A stretch of 64,000 nucleotides of DNA from Coprobacillaceae bacterium UN01-12pH3A (GTDB lineage Bacteria; Bacillota_I; Bacilli_A; Erysipelotrichales; Coprobacillaceae): positions 41,452 through 105,451 of the forward strand of contig JAQENU010000011.1 of NCBI GenBank assembly GCA_027676805.1, given 5' to 3'. Numbering within the stretch: the stretch's first letter is position 1; every line of letters starts with the position of its first letter. The notes beneath the pieces were generated by a model, which had not been told where the DNA came from, made no database searches, and saw nothing but the letters and a program-made list of their open reading frames with translations. Shown here one piece after another: positions 19,204-27,083 of this stretch. The position numbers were made by a program, and so were the translations under genes.

Positions 19204-19471
19204 CTTTTATCTCCTCCATACGTTGATTTAACGTCCCTCTATAAATAGTATACATAAAACCAATAAAAAAGAAATAGTTTTGACCAAAAATCACAGAAAA
19301 TTACCTGAAAATGTTGCATTAATCAGCATAATTCTACTAGGATAAATCAATATTAAAGATATTTCTTATCTTCGTTTCTAATAAACATATTAAATACTCG
19401 AATAACTACTTATTTTGTTATGTTTATAGTATAATCTTATTAACAAAATCTCAAGGAGTGTGATCAATAAA

Positions 19472-20626
19472 ATGGATTATAAAAAGATAGATAAATTGAT
19501 AATGAAATATCTGATTATCATTGTCTTATTGATATTAGCGGTAACCAATATGAACTTTATTATAAAATCAATTAGTTTAGTATTTGCCGCCTTTGCAAAT
19601 ATAATTTTAGCGGCGATGATTGCCTATGTCATCAATATTATTATGAGCCGGATTGAAAAGCTAATTGTGAAAACAGATCAGCCTTTTCTTATTAAAAGAA
19701 AACGAATCTTTGGAGTGGTTCTGTCATTAGTCACAATAGCGTTGATTTTTTACCTGTTGATTAATCTTATCGTTCCGGAATTTTTAAAGGCAGTGACCGT
19801 TCTCATCGAAACCATTCCTACATATGCTGAACAGCTACGAGTATTTTTAATTGATGCTTTCGAGAATATGCCGGATATATCTCAGTATCTAAACAATCTT
19901 CAACTCAACTGGAAAGGTATTGTGGATAACTTCCTAGCGATTGCCGGGAATGGCTTAGGCAGTGTTCTAGGTACAACGTTTAATATTGTGAGTTCCATTA
20001 TGGGCAGTCTCTTCAATTTGCTGCTGATTATCGTTTTTGCGATTTACTTACTAATCGATAAAGATCGCTTTATCCATCTTTACTATCGTCTTACCGCTCT
20101 ATACTTGAATGATGATCAACGCAAAAAGATCGGCGTTGTATTAAAAGTGACACATCAATCCTTCAGCTCCTTTATTGGCGGGCAGTGCATCGAAGCCGCT
20201 ATTCTCGGTTCCTTATGTGCATTAGGAATGATGATTCTGCAAATGCCTTATGCGATTATGATCGGGACACTCGTAGGTACGATTAATATCATTCCGATTA
20301 TCGGTGCTTACATCGGCGGCGCGATTGGGGTATTTATGGTATTTACCGTCAGTCCGATGCAGGCTTTAGCCTTTTTGGTTTATCTCATTATCTTACAGCA
20401 GTTTGAAAGTAATGTCATTTATCCTCGTGTAGTAGGAAATTCAGTGGGCTTACCGGGTATTTACGTTTTAGCTTCGGTTATCGTATTTGGTGCTGTTGCC
20501 GGAATACCGGGAATGTTTTTAGGAATTCCAACAGTAGCCAGTCTCTACAAATTATTAAGAATGCATATAATAAAAAAAGAAAATGCACTAAAACAAACAA
20601 AGGAAGTAAAAGCGAATACAGAATAA
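19472..20626 (+). CDS. AI-2E family transporter (PerM-like permease)
   Basis: The 384-residue membrane protein has about eight transmembrane segments. The family signature of DUF20/AI-2E transporters is seen around residues 280-350 (IGTLVGTINIIPIIGAYIGG, and QFESNVIYPRVVGNSVGLPG). Members export small molecules, including AI-2 or ions in some species; the substrate here is unknown. The ATG at 19472 is preferred over the GTG at 19460, which sits only one base after AAGGAG. It is divergent from pilA with 268 bp between. Confidence 0.88.
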   Translation: MDYKKIDKLIMKYLIIIVLLILAVTNMNFIIKSISLVFAAFANIILAAMIAYVINIIMSRIEKLIVKTDQPFLIKRKRIFGVVLSLVTIALIFYLLINLIVPEFLKAVTVLIETIPTYAEQLRVFLIDAFENMPDISQYLNNLQLNWKGIVDNFLAIAGNGLGSVLGTTFNIVSSIMGSLFNLLLIIVFAIYLLIDKDRFIHLYYRLTALYLNDDQRKKIGVVLKVTHQSFSSFIGGQCIEAAILGSLCALGMMILQMPYAIMIGTLVGTINIIPIIGAYIGGAIGVFMVFTVSPMQALAFLVYLIILQQFESNVIYPRVVGNSVGLPGIYVLASVIVFGAVAGIPGMFLGIPTVASLYKLLRMHIIKKENALKQTKEVKANTE

Positions 20627-20646
20627 GGGAACACTCGTTCCCTTTT
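20627..20646. terminator. Short terminator between converging genes
   Basis: GGGAAC (20627-20632) pairs with GTTCCC (20637-20642), followed by TTTT on the plus strand and by AA-flanked sequence on the other side; it serves the permease gene and possibly the opposing DsrE-like gene. Confidence 0.75.
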
Positions 20647-20648
20647 AA

Positions 20649-20990
20649 TTATGGTTTAATATAGGCAAATCCATCATTTTGCTTAATAACCAGTTCGACT
20701 ACCCCTGCCGGGACAACTATAATTTGTTCAATCAAATCTTCTTTCATTATTTTTTGTGCATTTAAAGCATTCTGGCATGCCGCAATAACCACTCCGTCTT
20801 CAAGGAGTTCATGAATTACGGATTCCCATTCGCTTTCTTTTTTCAACTTTAACACAGCCACACTGTTTGCTAGAATTTCAATTTCAAAAGCAGTTTTGTT
20901 TTCTTTACCATAGCTTAGCATATTGCGAACATTGCTAAGACATAGCTGCCACTTTTCATTTTCATCAACATGATAAATTACTTTCCTCAT
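20649..20990 (-). CDS. DsrE/DsrF-like family protein
   Basis: The 113-residue protein has the DsrE/YchN-like fold: KVIYHVDENEKW at the start, ANSVAVLKL in the middle, and VVIAACQNAL with the single conserved-position cysteine near residue 76, ending VELVIKQNDGFAYIKP. Family members handle sulfur transfer or have unknown roles. The redox operon next to it makes a sulfur or thiol function plausible but unproven. The start has GGAGGGAT upstream. Confidence 0.75.
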   Translation of the reverse strand: MRKVIYHVDENEKWQLCLSNVRNMLSYGKENKTAFEIEILANSVAVLKLKKESEWESVIHELLEDGVVIAACQNALNAQKIMKEDLIEQIIVVPAGVVELVIKQNDGFAYIKP

Positions 20991-21076
20991 CTTTATCCCT
21001 CCAATATTTTTATTATATCACAATTATTCATCAGCATTGCAATTTTAAAATAAGTCACTTTATTTAATCAAGTTAC

Positions 21077-21105
21077 TTTACAAAATTAATTCATAGTGTT
21101 ATAGT
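21077..21105 (+). promoter_or_regulatory. Sigma-A type promoter of the thiol-redox operon
   Basis: TTTACA (21077-21082) and TATAGT (21100-21105) are separated by exactly 17 bp and lie about 30 bp upstream of the start codon. Confidence 0.6.
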
Positions 21106-21136
21106 GAGAGTGTAATCAAAAGGAGGAAACAAAATT

Positions 21137-22468
21137 ATGAAAACATATGATGCGATTATCATTGGTTTTGGCAAAGGAGGAAAAACCCTTGCCGGAGAAC
21201 TAGCGAAGCGCGGTCAATCGGTCGCCATGATTGAAAAGTCAAATAAGATGTATGGCGGAACATGTATTAATGTTGGCTGCATTCCATCAAAATCATTGAT
21301 TATTCAAGCGGGACAAACAGACTATTCACAAGCCGTTAAAAATAAAGAAGCCTTAGTAGCAAAGCTTCGTCAAAAGAATTTCGATAAATTGAATCAACTT
21401 GATAATATTACTATTTATACTGCAAAAGCGACGTTTAAAAACAGTCATGAAGTGCATATTCAAAATGAAGAAATGGAAGATACCCTTTATGGAGAACGTA
21501 TCTTTATTAATACAGGTGCAACCCCTGTGATCCCCAATATTGAAGGAATTTTAGATACACGCAATATTTACACCAGTGCAGAAATGATGAGTTTAGAAAA
21601 ACTACCTAAACGCTTAGCGATCATCGGCGGTGGTTATATCGGTCTTGAATTCAGCAGCATGTATGCCCGCTATCAAAGTGAGGTTACCGTCTTTGAATTT
21701 GGCAGCCGTCTTGTTCAAAGAGAAGATGAAGATGTTGCGCAGGAAATTCAAAAGGTACTTGAAAATCAAGGCGTACGTTTCCATTTTAATGCGAGTGTAA
21801 CACGCGTAGAAAATATGGATGAAACTGTACGTATTACTTATCAAGATCAGCAAGGAAATAAAAGAGAAGAAACGTTTGACGGCGTATTGCTGGCAACCGG
21901 ACGCAAAGCCAATACTCACGATTTAGGTTTAGAAAATACCCATGTTCAATTAGATCCACGCGGAAATATTATCGTCAATGAGCATCTTCAAACTCATGAA
22001 AAACATATCTATGCCTTGGGAGATGTGAATGGGGGATTACAGTTTACGTATATCTCACTAGATGATTATCGCATCGTCAAAGATCATTTATTCGGTGAAG
22101 GAAAACGCACTACTAAAAATCGTGGCAATGTTGCTTACTCTGTCTTTATTTCACCCACCTTTTCCCGTGTTGGATTAAGCCAGCAGGAAGCAATCGAAGC
22201 CGGATATGATATAAAGATCGCACACCTGCCTGCTACCGCTATTCCAAGGGCTAATGTCATTTCTCAGCCTAATGCTATATTGAAAGCGATTATTGATCAA
22301 AGTTCCGATAAGATCTTAGGCTGTGTCCTATTCTGTGCAGAATCTGAAGAAATGATTAATTTTGTAGCGTTAGCTATGGACCTTGGACTGCCATACCAAC
22401 AAGTAAGAGATCATATCTTTACTCACCCAACGATGTCAGAAGCATTAAATGATTTATTTACAATTTAA
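21137..22468 (+). CDS. RclA/MerA-like FAD-dependent disulfide oxidoreductase
   Basis: The 443-residue flavoprotein has the dinucleotide site GFGKGGKTLAGELAKRG, the redox disulfide GGTCINVGCIPSKS (Cys about 43 and 48), an NAD(P)-binding motif IIGGGYIGLEFSSM and the C-terminal dimerisation signature HPTMSEALND. The GFGKGGKTLA form is closest to RclA, a reductase induced by reactive chlorine or copper. The role is inferred as NAD(P)H-dependent disulfide or metal reduction. First gene of an operon with thioredoxin and CcdA-TlpA. Confidence 0.88.
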   Translation: MKTYDAIIIGFGKGGKTLAGELAKRGQSVAMIEKSNKMYGGTCINVGCIPSKSLIIQAGQTDYSQAVKNKEALVAKLRQKNFDKLNQLDNITIYTAKATFKNSHEVHIQNEEMEDTLYGERIFINTGATPVIPNIEGILDTRNIYTSAEMMSLEKLPKRLAIIGGGYIGLEFSSMYARYQSEVTVFEFGSRLVQREDEDVAQEIQKVLENQGVRFHFNASVTRVENMDETVRITYQDQQGNKREETFDGVLLATGRKANTHDLGLENTHVQLDPRGNIIVNEHLQTHEKHIYALGDVNGGLQFTYISLDDYRIVKDHLFGEGKRTTKNRGNVAYSVFISPTFSRVGLSQQEAIEAGYDIKIAHLPATAIPRANVISQPNAILKAIIDQSSDKILGCVLFCAESEEMINFVALAMDLGLPYQQVRDHIFTHPTMSEALNDLFTI

Positions 22469-22482
22469 AGGAGGAGAATCAT

Positions 22483-22797
22483 ATGTCAAATGTTATATAT
22501 CCAAATGAATTAGAATTCGATGAAATCATTGCCAGCAATGAAACTGTATTTGTAGATTTCTTTGCGGCATGGTGTGGACCCTGCAAAATGTTAGCCCCAC
22601 ATATTGAAAAATTAGCAAATGAATACAAGGGAAAAATCCCTGTATTAAAAGTAGATATTGATCAGCAGCTGGCTTTAGCCGAACGCTACGACATTCAAAC
22701 AATTCCAACCTTGGCTATCTTTAAAAACGGGAAAATTCACGATCTGTCAGTCGGATTTCGGCCTTATGATCAATTAAAAAAATTATTGGAATATTAA
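22483..22797 (+). CDS. trxA: Thioredoxin
   Basis: The 104-residue protein has the canonical WCGPCK active site near residue 30 and the cis-proline TIPTLAIF. It is a cytoplasmic dithiol carrier. It is 14 bp downstream of the flavoprotein, whose disulfide may be its electron source. Three bases separate it from the following CcdA fusion, which suggests that it feeds electrons across the membrane. Confidence 0.93.
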   Translation: MSNVIYPNELEFDEIIASNETVFVDFFAAWCGPCKMLAPHIEKLANEYKGKIPVLKVDIDQQLALAERYDIQTIPTLAIFKNGKIHDLSVGFRPYDQLKKLLEY

Positions 22798-22800
22798 GCT

Positions 22801-23967
22801 ATGTCAGTTCATAACGTGAGTTTCCTACTTGTTTTTATAGAAGGACTTCTATCCTTCCTATCTCCCTGTGTCTTGCCTTTGCTTCCAGTTTATATGGGAT
22901 ATCTGAGCGGACAGATCGATAACGAAAACCCACATGCTCAGCGAAAGATTCTGGTATTAACCTTATGTTTTATTATCGGAATCTTCTCTGCTTTGCTTTT
23001 ATTAAATACAGGAATTAATATTTTCAGTCAGTTCTTTAAAGAACACATGACATTTATTATTCGTGCCGGAGGAATACTAATCATTTTATTAGGCATTCAC
23101 CAGCTGGGTATCATTAAATTCAATACTTTAGAAAAAACTTTCCGCATTCAAGTCAAAAAGAAAAATATTCCCACCTATCTATTTGCTTTTGGTCTTGGTT
23201 TTGCCTTCAGCTTTTCATGGACTCCTTGCATTGGTCCCGCTCTATCGAGCATACTCCTTTTAGCCAATAGCTCACAAAGCTTTTTAATGAGTAATCTATT
23301 AATGCTGACATATGCTTTAGGACTGACGATTCCATTTCTAATTCTGGGAATCTTTACCAACAAAGCCTTGCACTGGTTTTCTAAATACAAGCGCTTTGTC
23401 AACTATAGCGTTAAAATAGGAGCTGTCATACTGATTTTGATTGGAATCATGATGTTTACAGGAAAAGGCAACAGTATCAGCAATTATGTAAGTCCGATTG
23501 CACAAAACGAAACAGCAAAGGAAGAAAAAGAAGATACTAAAAACTCACCCCTTACTTTTGCTCTCTATGATCAGAATGAACAGCTGGTAAGTTTTGAAGA
23601 TCTTCGCGGAAAAATTATCTTTTTAAACTTTTGGGCAACTTGGTGTCCGCCCTGTGTGGCAGAACTTGGACATATTCAGGAATTATCTGAGCAATATAAA
23701 GAGAGTAAAGATGTCGTTATATTGACCACCGTTCTTCCGGGGGATCGAGGTGTATCAAAACACGATATTCTTGATTTTATAGAAGAAAATGGGTATACTA
23801 TGCCCGTATTATTTGACGATGGCACATTGTTTGGATACTTTGGTATCAATAGTTTTCCAACAACGCTGATGATTAATAGAGATGGAACCCCATATGGTTA
23901 TGCCAAAGGTCAGCTGACAAAAGAAATGATGGAAAAGCTCATCAGTCAAACTTTAGCTATCAATTAG
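22801..23967 (+). CDS. CcdA-TlpA fusion, transmembrane thiol reductase
   Basis: The 388-residue protein joins a CcdA-type module and an extracytoplasmic TlpA/ResA-like thioredoxin domain. The CcdA module (about 1-215, six hydrophobic segments) has the LSPCVLPLLPVYMG and TPCIGPALSS cysteine motifs. The thioredoxin domain (about 245-388) has FWATWCPPC, and SFPTTLMINRDG as its cis-Pro region. The expected reaction is transfer of electrons from cytoplasmic thioredoxin across the membrane to oxidised substrates outside. The fusion makes the path self-contained. Confidence 0.9.
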   Translation: MSVHNVSFLLVFIEGLLSFLSPCVLPLLPVYMGYLSGQIDNENPHAQRKILVLTLCFIIGIFSALLLLNTGINIFSQFFKEHMTFIIRAGGILIILLGIHQLGIIKFNTLEKTFRIQVKKKNIPTYLFAFGLGFAFSFSWTPCIGPALSSILLLANSSQSFLMSNLLMLTYALGLTIPFLILGIFTNKALHWFSKYKRFVNYSVKIGAVILILIGIMMFTGKGNSISNYVSPIAQNETAKEEKEDTKNSPLTFALYDQNEQLVSFEDLRGKIIFLNFWATWCPPCVAELGHIQELSEQYKESKDVVILTTVLPGDRGVSKHDILDFIEENGYTMPVLFDDGTLFGYFGINSFPTTLMINRDGTPYGYAKGQLTKEMMEKLISQTLAIN

Positions 23968-23997
23968 AACTAATCAAAAAGAAGGAGCTGTATTTTG

Positions 23998-24420
23998 ATG
24001 AAAAAACAATATGATCTGCCCTGCAATATTGCTCAAAGCTTAAACTTAATCGGAGATAAATGGACCCTTTTAATACTTCATGCGATTAAATGCGGTGCTC
24101 ATTCCTACAAGGAAATCAGTGAAGCTCTTCCGGGAATCCCCACCAATTTATTAAGCAAACGATTAAAAGATCTTTGCAATGAGGAATTGCTTGACTGTCA
24201 TCTTTATTCACAGCATCCTCCCCGTTATCAATATGATTTAACAAAAAGCAGTCAGGATCTCGATGATGTATATAATGCCATTCTAATTTGGGGTGACAAG
24301 CATCTTGACAAAAGCTTCAAATGCCTGAAACATAATGGTGCTCCTGTACGTATTGCTTATATCAATGAAGAGACGGGTGAAATCTTAACCGCAGAAGATC
24401 TATGTGTAGAAAACCACTAA
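23998..24420 (+). CDS. HxlR family transcriptional regulator
   Basis: The 140-residue winged-helix protein has the family start CNIAQSLNLIGDKWTLLIL, with the conserved Cys near residue 8, and ends in a basic recognition region (SKRLKDLCNEELL). HxlR regulators such as YodB and HypR sense quinones, hypochlorite or disulfide stress through this N-terminal cysteine. It probably controls its own redox operon. The ATG follows AAGGAG; a TTG one codon upstream is the alternative. Confidence 0.85.
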   Translation: MKKQYDLPCNIAQSLNLIGDKWTLLILHAIKCGAHSYKEISEALPGIPTNLLSKRLKDLCNEELLDCHLYSQHPPRYQYDLTKSSQDLDDVYNAILIWGDKHLDKSFKCLKHNGAPVRIAYINEETGEILTAEDLCVENH

Positions 24421-24441
24421 ACCAACGAAAGAGGAAGATTT

Positions 24442-25200
24442 ATGAAAATGAAAAATAAAGTTGTTTTAATTACCGGCGGTGGCAAAGGGATCGGTCGTGG
24501 TGTCAGTGAAGCCTTTTGTGAAGAAGGCGCTGATTTAGTGATTACCGGACGTGATGAAGCTTCTCTTTTAAAAGCTAAGGAAGAATTAGAACAAAAGTAC
24601 CATAACCGTGTTTTAGCGATCCGTGGTGATGGCGCAGTAGAAGAAGACGTTAAAAATGTTATTAAGAAAACAATAGATTTCTTTGGTCATCTTGATGTAC
24701 TGATCAATAATGCAATGGCAAGCAAATCCGGTAAAATGTTTATTGAGCATACGAAAGAAGATTTTGCCTTAGCTGTCAATACCGGTCTTTATGCTACATT
24801 CTTTTATATGCGTGAAGCCCATCCTTATCTAAAAGAAAGTAAAGGCACGATTATCAACTTTGCCAGCGGTGCAGGTTTTTCCGGACGCATCGGTCAATCT
24901 TCTTATGCGGCGGCAAAAGAAGGCATTCGCGGTTTAAGCCGTGTTGCCGCTACAGAATGGGGACCTGATGGCATTAATGTCAATATTATATGTCCCTTAG
25001 TTGAAACGCTCCAGATGTTGAAATGGAAGGAAGACTATCCGGATCAATATGCCAAAACGATTCACAATATTCCATTACAGCGCTTTGGCGACGCAAAAAA
25101 GGATGTCGGCCGTACTTGTGTTTTTCTCGCAAGTGAAGATGCCAGCTTTATCAGCGGTGAAACCATTGTCTTGCAAGGGGGTTCCGGTTTACGTCCATAA
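24442..25200 (+). CDS. Short-chain dehydrogenase/reductase
   Basis: The 252-residue oxidoreductase has TGGGKGIGRG (NAD(P) binding), NNAM, catalytic Ser in NFASGAG, and Tyr/Lys in SSYAAAKEG, the complete SDR set, plus the C-terminal GETIVLQGG. The substrate is not identifiable from sequence; homologues include 2,4-dienoyl-CoA reductase-like proteins. It is the last gene of the redox operon, followed by a strong terminator. Confidence 0.9.
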   Translation: MKMKNKVVLITGGGKGIGRGVSEAFCEEGADLVITGRDEASLLKAKEELEQKYHNRVLAIRGDGAVEEDVKNVIKKTIDFFGHLDVLINNAMASKSGKMFIEHTKEDFALAVNTGLYATFFYMREAHPYLKESKGTIINFASGAGFSGRIGQSSYAAAKEGIRGLSRVAATEWGPDGINVNIICPLVETLQMLKWKEDYPDQYAKTIHNIPLQRFGDAKKDVGRTCVFLASEDASFISGETIVLQGGSGLRP

Positions 25201-25206
25201 CTAGCT

Positions 25207-25244
25207 AAAAAAGCTTCCCGACTTATGTCTTGAAAGCTTTTTTT
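25207..25244 (+). terminator. Terminator of the redox operon
   Basis: AAAAAAGCTT (25207-25216) pairs with AAGCTTTTTT followed by further T residues (to 25244). Confidence 0.85.
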
Positions 25245-25297
25245 GTTGCTTACCCCACTAGATTAATAATTCTTTTACCGATTAGGACAAGGTGATT

Positions 25298-25798
25298 TTA
25301 TTTTTCCTTAACCGCAATCCAAACTTCAATCACGCCATCTTTTCCATAATACTCAATATCCGGTGCTCCTGACTTCATCTTTCCTGTGATATAGCCTTTA
25401 TTTAATGGCTTATATTTTGATTTAGGCAGCCATTTCATAATTGCCATCGCTTCTGTTTTCCCCATCGTTTCGATTGTACAAGGGAACACTGCCCAGGTTG
25501 CTTCCGGCACAATATAAGAGACCATTGTATCTTCTTCATCTTGGTCACTTGATACCGCAATATAATAATCAAATTCACGAGCATCTGCTTGATTTGTATT
25601 ATAAGCATTAATCCCAAATACACCATAAGGTTCTTTGTTCATAAGCGTCATCAATTTTTCATGCTGATTTCCTTCTTTAAACTTTGCCCACATAGCGGGA
25701 ATATCTTTTGTCCCCTGTTTCTTTTTATTTGTAGTTGTCAGCTTGTACCCAACAACTCGAAAACCCTCTCTTTTTTCAATTCTAAATGGTTGATTCAT
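25298..25798 (-). CDS. GyrI-like/effector-binding small-molecule binding protein
   Basis: The 166-residue protein matches the GyrI-like/AraC effector-binding domain family: FRVVGYKLTTT at the start, PYGVFGINAY, and EYYGKDGVIEVWIAVKEK at the end. It has no DNA-binding domain. The neighbouring AraC protein carries the same domain, so the two may share a ligand or the small protein may titrate it. The start at 25798 has GGAGG upstream; an earlier in-frame ATG would overlap that site. Confidence 0.8.
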   Translation of the reverse strand: MNQPFRIEKREGFRVVGYKLTTTNKKKQGTKDIPAMWAKFKEGNQHEKLMTLMNKEPYGVFGINAYNTNQADAREFDYYIAVSSDQDEEDTMVSYIVPEATWAVFPCTIETMGKTEAMAIMKWLPKSKYKPLNKGYITGKMKSGAPDIEYYGKDGVIEVWIAVKEK

Positions 25799-25877
25799 AT
25801 CCTTCTTCCTCCTATCTATAACCAGTATACTCAATTCATATTTAGCTTTCCTCTCAGAATGTGTCCAAAAAAGAGAG

Positions 25878-26720
25878 TTACTTATCTTTGACCATCATCC
25901 ATATTTCAAGCTTAGAATTTTTGGGATCCGGATCCTGATAGACCTCAATGATTGGACCATCCGCATATTCATAACCAGAATTGGGAAACCATTCTGTCCA
26001 TATCCTTTTTTCTAGCTGCTGCAAGGATTCATGTGTCCCTTCACTGCTGAAAACAACCCAAGTTGCTTTAGGCAGCCAATAACTATCCATCTCTGAAATC
26101 TCCTCATTGCTTGCAGCTGCAATATAAAAGTGCCAGTGATTCTCTTTATCCCCTACACTTACACCAAGCAAACCAAACGGTTCTGTTTTAATATAGGGAG
26201 CCAGTCTAGCAATTGTTCCATTCTTACCGGCTTCCTTCCATAATTTTGGAACCCGTTCAAAGTTCTTTTCTAAATCAGGATCAAGAGAATAACGAACGCC
26301 GGTAATACGAAAAGCCTTTTTTCTTACAATCCGATACTCTAGTTCTTCTACGCCTTCTACCTTTACAATAAAACGAAGGGGCTGATACGCTTTCAAGATA
26401 TATGTACAATCTTTTGCCATAGAGGGAGCAATGCTATGCACACTTTGAAAAGCACGGTTAAACGCGGTCGGTGAAGCATACCCATACTTCAATGCAATAT
26501 CGACAATCTTTTCATCACTATTTTGCAGATCGACCGCAGCCAGTGTCATTCTTCTTCTGCGAATATACTCTGATAATGACACACCGCTCATATAAGAAAA
26601 CATACGTTGAAAATTATAAGAAGAGGTGCATGTGATCTGAGCAATCTTTTCTAAATTGATTTCCCCGGTCAGGTTGTCTTCAATATACCTCATTGCTTGA
26701 TTCATTTTATCCATCCACAT
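25878..26720 (-). CDS. AraC family regulator with GyrI-like effector domain
   Basis: The 280-residue protein has two AraC helix-turn-helix motifs in the first 105 residues (MRYIEDNLTGEINLEKIA; the second ends ASPTAFNRAFQSVHSIAPS) and a GyrI-like ligand-binding domain from about 120, ending LEIWMMVKDK. This is the Rob/SoxS-BmrR-type arrangement that senses hydrophobic compounds and activates efflux. The paralogous single-domain gene downstream and the MATE gene nearby fit a xenobiotic response, as inference. GGAGGAAT lies upstream of the ATG. Confidence 0.88.
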   Translation of the reverse strand: MWMDKMNQAMRYIEDNLTGEINLEKIAQITCTSSYNFQRMFSYMSGVSLSEYIRRRRMTLAAVDLQNSDEKIVDIALKYGYASPTAFNRAFQSVHSIAPSMAKDCTYILKAYQPLRFIVKVEGVEELEYRIVRKKAFRITGVRYSLDPDLEKNFERVPKLWKEAGKNGTIARLAPYIKTEPFGLLGVSVGDKENHWHFYIAAASNEEISEMDSYWLPKATWVVFSSEGTHESLQQLEKRIWTEWFPNSGYEYADGPIIEVYQDPDPKNSKLEIWMMVKDK

Positions 26721-27083
26721 TATATATTCCTCCGCTATGCCTTTAAATACTGTTGGCTTATTATATCATTTATCCTTTTTTACTGGCTACTGATTCGCAC
26801 TATCCCCTCTATATTTTTTTAATAAAAAAATTATAAAATATATTTTATAAGGATAATCATAATATAATTTGTCTTTAATTAAGTAATAGTATAAATATAC
26901 ATAAATTATATTAATTATAAATACTTTTTTAAATAAAGGTTTCTTATATTGCTTTTTTGTCACAAATTCTGTCACAATTTTACTTTTAAGTTTGGCAAAA
27001 CACCTTTATCCCGTTTCACTTAGTGGTATAATGACAGTATAGAATACGATAAAAATTTTATATTTATGAAAGGAGGTTAGCTT
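26721..27083. other. AT-rich intergenic region with promoter and TGTCACAA repeats
   Basis: A 363-bp gap separates the AraC gene and the diguanylate cyclase. A direct repeat TGTCACAAATT/TGTCACAATTT (26958-26968, 26970-26980, period 12 bp) and an extended -10 TGGTATAAT (27024-27032) lie upstream of the cyclase. Nothing else is recognisable; the long A+T runs do not look coding. Confidence 0.5.

Noticed and set aside
19204..19471. c-di-GMP riboswitch before pilA
   Set aside because: The leader is short (about 50 nt) and has only a small ACGTT/AACGT hairpin; no aptamer core is seen.
26787..26975. 62-codon minus-strand frame in the AT-rich gap
   Set aside because: Composition is Tyr/Ile/Lys from AT-rich DNA and no ribosome site is present.
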